A stretch of DNA of 64,000 nucleotides, taken from assembly GCF_035046505.1 (NCBI RefSeq), contig NC_089829.1, positions 10,069,396 through 10,133,395 on the forward strand, in the 5' to 3' direction. The notes under the pieces are model-generated. The model was given only the letters and a program-made list of their open reading frames with translations. It had not been told where the DNA came from and did no database searches. Made by a program: the position numbers and the translations under genes. The DNA comes from Tiliqua scincoides. Lineage: Eukaryota > Chordata > Lepidosauria > Squamata > Scincidae. Positions 34,610 to 44,836 of this stretch are shown here, in pieces (positions within the stretch are counted from its first letter, which is position 1; each line of letters starts with the position of its first letter).

Positions 34610-34810
34610 GGGCGCAATCCTAACCCCTTATGTCAGTGCTTTTGAGCACTGACTTAAGGGCAATGCAGCTCCAAGGTAAGGGAACAAACATTCCCTTACT
34701 TTGAGGTGGCCTCCGCGAGTGACACCCAACTGCAGGATGCAGCACATGTCCCATTGGCACTGTTATGTCATTGCTGGAAAGTACTGACATAAGGGGTTAG
34801 GATTGAGCCC
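34610..34810. mobile_element. Short-TIR MITE (gggcccaatcc family)
   Basis: Starts gggcgcaatcctaaccccttatg and ends with its near complement. It lies four bases beyond the fold-back MITE at 34517, in the intron next to the ITIM exon. Interior landmarks are 'acattcccttactttgag' and 'gtcccattggcactgt'. Confidence 0.8.
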
Positions 34811-35309
34811 TAAGTCTTATAAGCGAGTCTCTCTTTCCTGGAAATTTACTGCAGAACTGCAGCCAATGGGTAGTGGATTGGCACCAATCCAGGGATCACA
34901 TAGAGGAGCCCTGTCCTACAACACCATTATAAATGTAAGTTTATTTATCAGGGCAGAGCCTCAAGGAATGTTGGAATGATGGAGAAAGTTTGATTTTTGC
35001 TTTAATGAAGTTGTATTTGTCCTCTATTTAGGCCCTTTCCCCCAAGTTAAAACTATTAACCTGGAGAAAAAGCACATACAGTTTGATGCTGTAACCCACA
35101 CGTAGCCCAGAGTGGGCTATAAACACACACAAAAATGAACCAAATTGGTACCTGTAACTGTAAGGCTGCCTTCTGGGGCTCAAAGTTCCTTCAATTGATG
35201 AACTCAGTTTCTTCCTTGCTTTCTTGTGGCTGAAACGCTTCCTCACTTTTCCAAACTTCCAGAGTGGAAAGAAAGGTATCAAAAACTGGAATTGTAACAG
35301 TACCATGCT

Positions 35310-35390
35310 AGGCCTGTCTACTCAGAAATAAGCTCTACTTAGTTCAATGGGGGCTTGTGACCACGTAAATATCTATAGGATTGTAGCCTA
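35310..35390. mobile_element. Fold-back MITE (actcagaagtaagtcc family)
   Basis: 'tctactcagaaataagctct', 'gttcaatgggggctt' and 'ataggattgtagcc' mark a diverged copy. Confidence 0.65.
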
Positions 35391-35487
35391 AGTTGTCTTC
35401 CTTGAAATCTAACAAACTCCACTCAACTCCAAAACCACAGGATATGGTTTCCAGACAGTCCTCAGTCCAGCAAAATTGTGAGGATAG

Positions 35488-35690
35488 TGATGATGAAGAA
35501 GAAGATGAATATTTATATATCACTTTCAATGACAAAGTTCACAAAGTGATTTACTACAGCAGAAGGAATGATACAATCATTCACCATCCCAACGGGGCTC
35601 ACAGTCTAAAAGGAAAGATGCCACCAGAAGCCCCTGGAAGGGACACTCCATTGGGCTGAGCAGTTGCTCTTCCCCTGCTAAATGGGGGCT
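35488..35690. repeat. Interspersed 'aaagttcacaaagtg' repeat
   Basis: Shares with 42220-42440 the string 'tatttatat', then 'aaagttcacaaagtg', 'tttac', 'gggctcacagtctaaaa' and 'cccctgctaaat'. It behaves like a LINE 3' UTR or SINE family. A weaker relative lies at 63115-63215. Confidence 0.6.
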
Positions 35691-35828
35691 TACCAGGTCA
35701 GATTGGGTCTCTATGCCCAGCTATTGGGGCCGATGAGAAAGAGCCTCTGCTTCTCTGCAACTTTCCCTCGAAGTTAGATCATGTCAAGAGATGCCCAGAA
35801 GCTCCACCACAGGTCCACTGGTTGTACA

Positions 35829-35940
35829 AGTGGACATCAAAATTTCGTACATCAAAATTTCAAGAAATTTTGTTTTCAAGAAATTTCAAGAAATTCAAGA
35901 AATTTTCAAGAAATTTCGTACATCAAAATTTCAAGAAAGT
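35829..35940. repeat. AT-rich tandem repeat of 'tttcaagaaa' units
   Basis: Repeated 'aaatttcaagaaa' and 'cgtacatcaaaatttcaaga' units overlap. The unit is nearly palindromic. Confidence 0.85.
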
Positions 35941-36372
35941 GACTGTTGGGAAAGGTGCGGCTGACCAAGGGGAGTAGCGTAAAACCTATACACTCTGCAC
36001 CCCATTCCTGCTCTTTCCATTCTGCAGTTGAATGGGGAGGGCAATTGGAAGATTAAGAAGGGGGGGAAGGGATGTACAAGAAGAAGGCTGGTCCAAAATG
36101 CCTGAACTTGGCTGGATGGCCACAAACTGACAGCTTGACTGAACTGGATGCAATAACTAGTAGAATCTGGAGGAAGGGGCAGATAACTACAAAACAAGGA
36201 TATAAACCTCCATTGGATGGGCGGGGGGGAGACGACACCAGCCAGCCACTCCATCCCATCTCGTTACCGTAAAGTGGGCTTTATGGCCTATTTGGTGGAT
36301 ACATGCCAGTCTCTGCAGGAGAGCTAGCTAGGAGGGCTAGCTAGCTTTCTTTCTTTGGGGAAACCCAGACTT

Positions 36373-36690
36373 AAGAACATAAGAACAGCCCCACTGGATC
36401 AGGCCATAGGCCTATCTAGTCCAGCTTCCTGTATCTCACAGCGGCCCACCAAATGCCCCAGGGAGCACACCAGATAACAAGAGACCTCATCCTGGTGCCC
36501 TCCCTTGCATTGGCATTCTGACATAGCCCATTTCTAAAATCAGGAGGTTGCTCATACACATCATGGCTTGTAACACGTAATGGATTTTTCCTCCAGAAAC
36601 TTGTCCAATCCCCTTTTAAAGGCATCCAGGCCAGATGCCGTCACCACATCCTGTGGCAAGGAGTTCCACAGACCAACCACACACTGAGTA
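36373..36690 (-). mobile_element. CR1/L3 LINE 3' fragment in receptor intron
   Basis: Minus-strand copy with the CR1 tail 'aagaacataagaacagcccc' at its 3' end, then 'gatctcacagcggcccacca'-like UTR and the last polymerase codons (compare 'ttgtccaatccccttttaaa'). It lies in the intron between the transmembrane and ITIM exons. Confidence 0.88.
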
Positions 36691-36698
36691 AAACTTGC

Positions 36699-36769
36699 AG
36701 CACAATCCTATGCATGCCTACATTCAATGGGACTTACTCCCCAGGTAAGAGTGCATAGGATAACAGCCC
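36699..36769. mobile_element. Fold-back MITE (actcagaagtaagtcc family)
   Basis: Partial copy: 'agcacaatcctatgcatgcc', 'caatgggacttactcccca', 'cataggataacagccc'. Confidence 0.65.
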
Positions 36770-37015
36770 TAGAGAAAGATCCAGCCCTAATCCCTATCCT
36801 GCCAGTAAAGACTTTGGGGGAATGGAGTTTCAAAGAGCTTCAGAGGGCCATCCCAGGATCATGGCCCCTGCATCTAGGATACCAGGCGGTTTCTTTGGGA
36901 GGCTACAGCTTCCCCAAAGGGCTCTGGGAGGGTAGGCATGTCCAAAAATAAGGAAAAACGGAAGGGGGGGAATCCACAAAAATATCTCAAGCAGTATCTG
37001 CACATTGGTACATAC

Positions 37016-37126
37016 CCCTCTTCATTCTTGGGTGATAATAGTAAACCAGTAAGATCAATGGGATCAGAAGCACAAAAGCCAAGCGCACGTACATCAGAAC
37101 TGGTCCAGATGAATCTCGTGGCTGAA
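37016..37126 (-). CDS. Transmembrane exon of Ig receptor, with membrane Arg
   Basis: A 111-bp exon with acceptor tttctcttag and donor gtatgt, phase 1 at both ends. It joins in frame to the third Ig exon (phase 1). It encodes a short stalk (VQPRDSSGP), a hydrophobic segment containing YVRLAFVLLIPLILLVYYY and a basic stop-transfer HPRMKR. The arginine sits about six residues in from the outer edge of the membrane segment. Similarly placed arginines in FCAR, GPVI, LILRA and KIR2DL4 pair with FcR-gamma. The terminal exon of the same locus carries an ITIM. KIR2DL4 and chicken CHIR-AB1 are known receptors combining both features. KIR transmembrane exons are of similar length (105 bp). Confidence 0.85.
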
Positions 37127-37922
37127 CTAAGAGAAACGGAGGTGTGAAATTGCCACCTTTAGGTTTGCCACCTGCCCTCTTTTTGCAGGCTCAAGACAAG
37201 GCACAGTGTCCCCAAACAGGTGTAATGTTAGCAGATGCCTGAATTTTGGGCATCCCTCCCCCCTTTTGGGGAGAAAAGCCCAATTTGGATCGAAGCCTGT
37301 TCACTCTTCCCTTCCCACACTTTATCCTGATCCCAATCGTATCAAAGGCAATGATTTCAACCATGGAGGGTAAAATATACAGAAATAATATGGTGGCTCT
37401 GGAAGCTAATGGAAGCTGGGGAGGGGGGTTGATTTGTGTGAAGGAAACTGATGGGGGCAATGGGTGAAGCTCCCCCTCCTCTGCAGTGATCCAAATTGGG
37501 ATTTCATGCAACTCAATTGCACTGAGCTGCACTGTTTTGCAAAATGCAACTTCCTCATGGTTGCATGAGTGAGGGCTTTTTTCTTTACTAAAATAAGTAA
37601 AGATGCCAGAGGGGTATTTGTGTTTAATTTGCCCTTAGTAATATGTTTTTAAAATCCTTGCAGTTAGCCTTGCAACGGCTGTTTAGAAGCACACCCTTGG
37701 CCTCTGAATGGAGAAGTGCCTTGCACTGCAACCAGATCATAATTAGGGTGAGGTTCCTAGGACAAAGAAGGATGTTTGTGAACTGAGGAGTAACCCACCC
37801 TCTCTCTCCTGCTACATGAAATTGTCAAAGGCAAGACATAGGAAGGAAATAAAGCTGTGAAGGGCAAGGGTAGGGAAATTGTTAAGAGGCTGAGCTATAA
37901 ATCAAGGCTTCTTGGTTTAGAC

Positions 37923-38245
37923 CAGGGGTCTCCAAACTTTTTGGCTGGAGGGCCACATCAAATATCTGGCATGGTGCGGAGGGCCGGGGAAAAAATTTAA
38001 ATATAAAATTTAAATAAATAAGAGATGAAACTTAGATGAGTGAATAAATGAGTGAATTGGCTCATTCATTCAACCTCTCTGGCCCTCAGAACACCCTCCA
38101 GACACAATCAGAGCACAGTTCTGGTCATGTTCAGTTGAGTGGGCCAGAGGCTTTCAGGGGGCAAGGGGTTGGTCGTGGACTTGACCAAGACAGAGGCTTG
38201 CTGTGGGCCACATCTGGCCCCCGGGCTGGGGTTTGGTGACCCCTG
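37923..38245. mobile_element. hAT-type MITE with perfect 8-bp TSD
   Basis: Ends caggggtctccaaac and gtttggtgacccctg are inverted. The octamer gtttagac is present at both borders (37915-37922 and 38246-38253). The interior has 'ggagggccacatcaaa' and 'gggccacatctggccccc'. It lies in the intron between the third Ig exon and the transmembrane exon. Confidence 0.93.
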
Positions 38246-38270
38246 GTTTAGACTTTACCATGAACTCACA

Positions 38271-38357
38271 GCCCCATCCTATCCACACTTTCCTGGGAGT
38301 AAGCCCCACTGACTCTAATGAGACTTACTTCTGAGTAGACATGCATAGCATTGGGCT
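38271..38357. mobile_element. Fold-back MITE (actcagaagtaagtcc family)
   Basis: First of a neighbouring pair: 'gccccatcctatccacactt', 'cttacttctgagtagacatg', 'catagcattgggctc'. Confidence 0.75.
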
Positions 38358-38365
38358 CTGACTCA

Positions 38366-38455
38366 GAGCCCAGTCCTATGTATGTCTACTCAGAAGTATG
38401 ACCCATTATAGTCAATGGAGCTTACTCCCAGGTATGTGTAGATAGGATTGCAGCC
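38366..38455. mobile_element. Fold-back MITE (actcagaagtaagtcc family)
   Basis: Second of the pair, 8 bp from the first and in the opposite reading of the internal motif: 'gagcccagtcctatgtatgt', 'caatggagcttactcccagg', 'ataggattgcagcc'. A MIR-like 3' piece follows at about 38455-38600. Confidence 0.75.
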
Positions 38456-38750
38456 TCAACCTACCCAGCTGTGCAATGGGGATAATAATGCTCCCTTACC
38501 TTACATGCTAGTTGTAAGAATCTAGTGCAGATGATACATGTGAAATGCTTTGTGTCATGTACATGCCAACTTATTTATTAATTATTATCATCATTATCAT
38601 CATTATTATCAAGGTGTAACTTAAGGCACCAATTGATGATGTCCTGCTCTTATGTGTCTCCACCCAGCACACAATCTGCACACATAAAAAGGGTTACCTC
38701 CTTGCTCGCAACCAATCTACCACACACCCTCATGTCCCCATTGATCTCAC

Positions 38751-39074
38751 CTGTGAGGTTCACCTTCTGGCTGTAGGGAGAAGGGATCCATCGGCCCTTC
38801 ATGTTTTCCTCATAACTGCAGGCAAATTCCCCACTGTGGTTGGAGTTAAACTGTGGAATCCTTAAAGCAGCATCTGGGGAGGGATCCCCAGGTTCTCTGG
38901 AGCTCTGCTGTGACTCTTCGTTGCTGAAGTCCATTTCAACCCCATCCCTGTAGAAGTGGAACCGTTTCTCCATGTTGCTGCTGCTGCTGGACAAGCAAGA
39001 GATGAGCAGGGGCTCCCCCTCATATACTGCTCTGGGTGGAGGATTGATGTCAAGTACTGGAGGAGGCAGAGGAT
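38751..39074 (-). CDS. Ig-domain exon 3 of leukocyte-type receptor
   Basis: A 324-bp exon (108 codons, phase 1-1) with acceptor gatgactcttttag and donor gtgagatcaa. It encodes a C2-type Ig domain: DPLPPPVLDINPPPRAVYEG, first cysteine in LLISC, KRFHFYRDGVEMD (the FYRDG motif is typical of Fc-receptor-like and LRC domains), then HSGEFAC with the second cysteine, ending SPYSQKVNLT. Two N-glycosylation sequons are visible (NHS and NLT). It is longer than the other two domains because of a Ser-rich loop (CLSSSSSN) and the linker ESQQSSREPGDPS. It is the membrane-proximal domain. Confidence 0.9.
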
Positions 39075-40303
39075 CTAAAAGAGTCATCCAACATGAAGAG
39101 GTGATAAGCAGGTGATAAGAGGTGATAGAATGAAACAGACAAACCAAAGCTCCTTTCTTTCAACTAGACATGATAAAAAATCAGGGGAGATCTACAGGTG
39201 TGGATTCTCACAGAGTGTGAACATCCTTTTCCAGGCCAAACAGGTGAGCCAGAAAGGGAGTTTTGATTCTGCCTCTTAGCAGAAGGGGGCAGAGAAGGTC
39301 CTGTGGAATGCATTGGCAATACTGATTTGTTTAAAGGGATCAGCTGAGAAGGTGTGAGCTAGGAGGGGGTTTGACTCCTACCTTTCACACATTTTTTTTT
39401 AATGGCACTGGCACCCCCTCCACTCAGAAGTAAGGGGGCAGGAATAAGATCATGTAGCTCCATGCTCAGCTGTCCATAGCACTGCATTGTCCCCCTCAAC
39501 TTCTCCCAGCTGGGTGGGCAAGGAGGTAGTGGCGTATGGAGAGCAGCACATTTTCTACGCCTTGGGTGTGATCTGCCCTTGGGTCAGGCCTGTCCCAAAG
39601 ATAAGCTGCCCTTGGGTCAAGCTTGCCCTGAAACAAAGACTCAACATTTTGGAAAAAAGGAATGTCCTCTACTCACTAGCCCATGCTACTGGTTTGGTGT
39701 CTACTGAGCCTCTGCCAAATGAAGCACCTCCGTTAATCCCCAGCTTTGCTAAATAAAGTATGGTTGTCTCTTCTGCTCTCTGCCATTCAAGGAGCTATGT
39801 GATACAGCTGAGCACTGGCGACAGAACAAAAGGCACAGTTGTCTATTTTTAAACATTTGGATACAGCTGAGTGGTACTCATCCTGGAAACCATGGATGCA
39901 TCCTGAGATCATGTCTTGCACCCAGTGAGGCTGATCAACAGGAGTCTGCATTAATCTGCCAACCCCGACCTTTGAACATTTAGAAAATGAAGACCTTTGG
40001 GGACCATTTCACCAGGCTCAACTCTTCTACCTCTCCATTTCCTTTTCTCAATCTGGTGAAGAGGTCAAGAGAACATCTGTTTAAGATTTTGTGTCATTTT
40101 GAAAAGGGTCTGACCAGAATGTGATCTTAATCTAACACTGCATGAGACCTTTTCTAGATCTTAAACCCGGAAGCTGTTTCAGGGTCAGGGTGTGCAGAGG
40201 ACACCCATCTCTTCACCGCCACTGAGTACCTACACCTGCCCCTTCACTCACCTCTGAGAGTCCCAAGTCAGAAAGTGGAATTTCCAGGTAGCAAATGGCT
40301 CAC
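39075..40303 (-). other. Receptor intron between Ig exons 2 and 3
   Basis: No further Ig exon with splice sites was seen in these 1.2 kb. The plus-strand frame at 39487-39756 has no domain. Confidence 0.5.
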
Positions 40304-40588
40304 CTGTCCATTCCAAAAAGATGGAGTTGCTCCTTTGGGACCGGATCTTCCGTCCTGATACCAAGGCCCAATACGTACAGCTGTTTCCCCTGGCTGTCTT
40401 TCCCTTCAACTTGAATGTGTGCCTGTGACTGAGATGTACGTTGAGGTCCTGGCCTCCAATCTCTTCATACAATTCATAGCCTGCCCGGGCCAGCCCTCCA
40501 GGAGCTGAACAGGTGAAGGTAACCTCTTCTCCTTGGATGTAAACAGGAAACTGGGGTTGGACAGAAAGGACTGGAGGTTGTGGGGACT
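40304..40588 (-). CDS. Ig-domain exon 2 of leukocyte-type receptor
   Basis: A 285-bp exon (95 codons, phase 1-1), acceptor ccctggaatcccag and donor gtgagccatt. Protein landmarks are ESPQPPVLSVQPQFPVYIQG, EEVTFTC (first cysteine), GYELYEEIGGQDLN, RGNSCTYW (second cysteine and C-terminal W) and SQRSNSIFLEWTG. It is closely related to exon 1 in sequence, splice sites and flanking intron. The usual C-strand tryptophan is replaced by Tyr, as in some FcR/LRC domains. The boundary pattern (S..S..i.l..tG) resembles KIR and LILR domain ends. Confidence 0.92.
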
Positions 40589-41221
40589 CTGGGATTCCAG
40601 GGGAAAAGAGAGAAAGAAAGAGTCCAGTTAGTTTGGGAACAATCTCATGAAACTTGAGTGAAGTTTTCCCTTCCCAGAAGAATTCAAATTTTTTTGGGCA
40701 TGAAATAAGGATGGTCAAAAGAATCGGTAGGTTGACATTTGGAGTGTGGTGAGACATGGCACAGAAGTGAGGCTGTACATGGAAGATAAATGTGCCTTGC
40801 CCCCTGGGATTACTACCCTTGCCTCCTATTCTTTCTTCCTTTTCCTGATAGGAAACTGAAGTGGTGTCAGCAAAAGCTTTTGGGATGTTGCAGAAGTCCC
40901 CCCCCCCCCCACACACACACAACTAGGAACTTGTGGGAAGCCGATGAGAGAGGTGGAACACAGAGACACAGCAGGATGATATAAAAATGGTTCATGGACT
41001 TATCTGAAGAGGTAAGTGGTCTTCTGTAGCTCTGCTCTTCCTTCTGCTCTTAGAGAGGTATGTGTTCTCTTTTCAGCTCTTTTATCCCTCTTTCCTCAAC
41101 ACATACCAGCAAAGAATTCATTCACTTCTCAGGCTGGTTCCCTTTTATATAGACCTCTGCCTGAAGCTTTTTGAACTGGTAGGAGGACCTCCTTGCCTTA
41201 GCTCAGCCTGGCAGTCTAATC

Positions 41222-41522
41222 CAGGGGCGTCAAACTCATTTCATACAGAAAACCTAAGTGAGCCTTCTTGCTACCTGCTGAGGGCTGGAAGTGACATCAT
41301 TCAGTAGACAGTGACATCATTAAGCAGTTGATGGCCAGAAATAGGCACTTTGTTCTCACATGGAAACTCATTAGCTGCAGATGACAGAAGAGAAAATATG
41401 CAAATCATATTTTCAAGATATGGGAGAGCCTAATTATCATACTGAGAGAGCCCAATTATAATGGGGGCCTGGATAAAATGCTTTGGGGGGGGCAGCATTT
41501 GGCCTTATGTTTGACACCCTTG
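41222..41522. mobile_element. hAT-type MITE (caggggtgtcaaa family)
   Basis: Ends caggggcgtcaaactc and gtttgacacccttg; flanking octamers gtctaatc and gtctaaac match at 7 of 8. It has the family blocks 'gaagtgacatcatt' and 'ctcattagctgcagatgaca'. It lies in an intron of the Ig receptor. Confidence 0.88.
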
Positions 41523-42219
41523 GTCTAAACTCAGATCCTGCATAGTTAACCCTATAACTGCACATCAAGCTGTAACTTTTCTATATCAGAGAAGTACTGG
41601 GACAAAAGTCCTACAATGTTTTCCCTCTCATACTTTTGGAAAGCACAAGTGTGATCAGCTACCTCCCCCTCCCCATAATAGTGCCCAGGAATAAGGCAGC
41701 GGGCAGGTGATGGCCGTCCTTCAGGGCTGCTGCAACAGTTTTGGTGGCAGCGCTGAATCCACTACAGCCATATGTGTCTGTGCCAAGAGGAGAGAATGTC
41801 TGTCTGTCTTTCCTCTAAGAAAGGGAGTAGGGTGGAACAAGGGGGTCGAGGAAAGAACATGTCTGTCTGCCCCACCACTTTTTTGAACTGGCAGTTAGGA
41901 TGTGGGAGGGAGGGAATAAAACTTGTGTGTGCACCATGGGAGACACACCACAGGGCTTTGCCTGAGTGCCCCCCCAAACCTGGCACTGACTCTGTGCAGG
42001 GGTGGTTGGAATGGATGGAGGCTAGATATGGGATGCATCTCTTGACCTCCTGAATGTCCCCTCCTCTTCCCTTGTCCTTTGTCATGTCCCCTGTTATCCA
42101 AACTCCTTGGGTTCAGGGAGGTGCCTCCCTTTTCTTATGTAATTTTGGAAGCCTCTTCCATTCTACACTGTACATTTACATCATCTTTCTTCTCCTTCAT
42201 TGCCAAATTTTTATTAACA

Positions 42220-42440
42220 GTATTTATATACTGTATTTTTCAGCAACAAAAAAAGTTCACAAAGTGGTTTACAGAGAAAACCAAATAATGAGGGCTCATA
42301 ACCTAAAAAGATGCAGAACAAACACCAGCAACTAGGCTGGGATGAAAAGGGTCAGTTACTCTCTCTCTCTCTCTCCCCCCCCCCCCCCGCTAAATATATG
42401 AGGATGCCACTCAAAAAAGTAAAAAGTGCCTTTTGCCCAG
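42220..42440. repeat. Interspersed 'aaagttcacaaagtg' repeat
   Basis: 'tatttatatactgtattttt', 'aaagttcacaaagtggttta', 'gggctcataacctaaaa' and 'gtgccttttgcccag' mark a fuller copy of the family at 35488. It is interrupted by a CT and C run at 42360-42387. Confidence 0.65.
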
Positions 42441-43348
42441 TGAGCAGGGAGTGCCCAGTTAGCAGTGTTTCCCAAAGACTTCTGGAAACAAGTGAGATGA
42501 TGTTCTGGGAATCATTTGTCAGCCCCCCACACAGAAGCAGAGGTCTCTAGGCAGAGGAAGAATGACATCAAAGCCGGTTTAATTAAGATGGTGGGTGAGA
42601 TATGACGACTCATCCCTCTATGAATATTCCTGTCTCATTTCTCAAACTGATATTTATGAAAGTTGGATGATGGTGTGGCAGGATTTAATCTGAAACCGTC
42701 TGTATTGAAATCTCGGTAGATCTGGCAAGGAGGTAGGGTGTGGTGTCAGCAGTGGCCCCTTTAAGGGTAAGGCCTGGGCATCCAGCAGAGTGTGCTGCAC
42801 AGCTGCAGCCACTTGAAGGCAATAGGGCCCACAGGGATTTAAGGAGCACCTGAGGCAGGAAGGGTGTGGGTAACAGAAGGAGGAAAGCTTGAGGAAGGAC
42901 AGACTGGATTAATGGACTAAGGAATTGATGGCTTTGGGGACTGCTGGAACAGACTGCTGGAGACACTGGAGTTTGGTGTGTGGCTGCTGTGCCCAAGACC
43001 TGCTGAAGACCAAGGGGCTGCTGTAGTGGCAGGAGAGAGGACCTCTGCAGGTTGAACAGGCGAGCTACCCTGGAGGTGGGGTCCAGCAGGACTGCAAGGC
43101 AGAACTAGGGCCATTCTTGGGTAAAAAAGGGGTGCTACTTAGCTAAAAGTGGGCATAATTCTCCAGGCAGAGCTTGGACTGGGAATCTGGCAGAACACCA
43201 GTATATGCAGACAACACCATCTGTTCAACACCACCAAGGACACACTGCTGCCTTTCTGCCTCCACCTCTGAGATGAGGGATCCTATATCAGAAAGTGAAA
43301 TTTCCGGGCAGCCTTAAGCAGCAGCAAAGAGGAACAGCAAAGACCCAC

Positions 43349-43636
43349 CTGTCCGGACCACAGAGATGGAGTTGCTCCTCGGGGACTGGATCTCCTGTCC
43401 TGATTGCAAAATCCAATACATGCAATGGAACGTCCCAGAAGTTGTTCTGTCCAACCTAAATGTGTGATTGTGACCCTTGGGCTGCACCTCAAGAACCTGA
43501 CCGCCTCTTTCCTCATAGAATGTGTATCCTGCCAGGGGCAGCGATGGACGGGCTGAACAGTCGAGAGTGACTTCTTCTCCTTGGGTGTAAATAGGATACT
43601 GGGGACGCAGGGAAAGGGTTGGAGGCAGTGGGGACT
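43349..43636 (-). CDS. Ig-domain exon 1 of leukocyte-type receptor
   Basis: A 288-bp exon (96 codons, phase 1-1) with acceptor cttgaaatcccag and donor gtgggtcttt. It encodes ESPLPPTLSLRPQYPIYTQG, EEVTLDC (first cysteine), LAGYTFYEERGGQVLEVQ, NHTFRLD (sequon NHT), SGTFHCMYW (second cysteine) and SPRSNSISVVRTG. It is the membrane-distal domain found here. Spacing of about 1.2 kb to the leader micro-exon and all phases fit an LRC/FcR-type receptor gene. I could not assign an orthologue. KIR, LILR, CHIR and FCRL relatives are all conceivable, the first three being favoured by the leader exon. Confidence 0.92.
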
Positions 43637-43854
43637 CTGGGATTTCAAGTAGGAAGAAGGAGAGAAAACAAACAAGTTGGTTTGAAAACAACCCCAGAAA
43701 AATGAAATGAAAGTTCCCCCTCCCAGAAGAACTAACATCACCAGAAATGACGATACTGAAACTGGTCGAGGTTTCTAATTGATGGGCAGGACGTCCTGCA
43801 TCACAGAAGTCACACTTTGCAGGGATGAGAGATGAGCCTTGAACTTTGGAATTA

Positions 43855-44125
43855 ACATAAGAACATAAGATCCCCACTGGATTGGGCCAAGGGCCCATCT
43901 AGTCCAGCTTCCTGTATCTTGCAGTGGCCTACCAGGTGCCTCTGGGCACACTCAAGTCGACAAGATCCCTGTATCCTGTTGCCACCCCCTTGTTAGTTAG
44001 TTAGATAAGCTAACTCTAAAACCCAGAGGTTGCATACAGTCATCATGGCTTGTAACCTATGATGGTCTTTTCCTCAATAAATCTGTCCAATTCGCTTTTG
44101 AAGGCAACTAAGCCAGGTGTAATCA
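43855..44125 (-). mobile_element. CR1/L3 LINE 3' fragment in receptor intron
   Basis: 'acataagaacataagatccc', 'ccatctagtccagcttcctg', 'tcttgcagtggcctaccagg' and 'catcatggcttgtaacctat' match the CR1 3' UTR and last codons. It lies between Ig exon 1 and the leader micro-exon. Confidence 0.85.
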
Positions 44126-44836
44126 CACTCTCACTATCCCTGGCTGTAGTTCTCCTTTCTTTTTCTGTTGCAGAACTGTAGAGGTGGTCAGAAGAAATGG
44201 GGGGACGACGACTTTGAATGTGTCACCTTCCCCCCCCCCCCATTCTTCAGCTGAGAGCTTTCTGTCCTTGCTAGGTTTTTTAAGTGCCTCCAGTTGGGTC
44301 ATGTGCTGAGGCCCTGACATATTGTACCACTCACCTAATGGCCATTCCAGCAGTGCAGGGTGCTTAACAGCAGTCACAAAGCATAGCCTGTCATTCGTTG
44401 CAGTCAAGCCTACCACTGAAAGTGGTGAACAGCCATTCATCAGTGGCCTCCTGAATGCATTGGTGGCTTCTGGTAAGTTGTCATGGAATGTTGGCGGTGG
44501 GTGAAGAGTAGGGAGAACAGGGAGGGGTGGGTGAGGAACAGGACAGAGACCAGGGCCTTGATCGGCCTCCATCTGCCTTCCTGGCTCCACCTGTTCTTGA
44601 ACCAGTCTCTGCTGTAGGTCCAAGCAGACCCATCACGGCAGTGGAGGCTTACCCCCAGGCAAGGAACAAATGTTCCCTTACCAGGAGGAAACCCAGAGGA
44701 ATTAGTCTATGCTCTGGTGGGATGGCTGCATTGGTGGGGGTGGGATTAGAAAGGATTGGGTCATTAGTAAATGAATTGCTGGGTCTTTGCCTATACATGA
44801 CTGCTGGCCTCTGGGATGGGCTAATCTGATTCATAC

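Larger units (their letters stand above)
40589..43348 (-). other. Receptor intron between Ig exons 1 and 2
   Basis: It contains a hAT MITE (41222-41522) and an interspersed repeat (42220-42440). The parts nearest the two exons match each other, showing that the exon was duplicated with its introns. No further exon was seen; the frames at 41762-42101 and 42685-43114 lack Ig motifs and splice sites. Confidence 0.55.

Noticed and set aside
35028-35306. Lys/Arg-rich minus-strand frame (KFGKVRKRFSHKKARKK) as the missing cytoplasmic exon
   Set aside because: The available acceptors and donors do not give phase 1 in and phase 0 out without an in-frame stop.
37191-37532. Minus-strand frame with a hydrophobic stretch (ATILFLYILPSMVEIIAF) as the transmembrane exon
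   Set aside because: With its acceptor in phase 1 the frame closes quickly; the exon at 37016-37126 fits phase and splice sites better.
44123-44623. 166-codon minus-strand frame between leader and Ig exon 1
   Set aside because: No domain, no splice sites, and it overlaps repeat-derived sequence.
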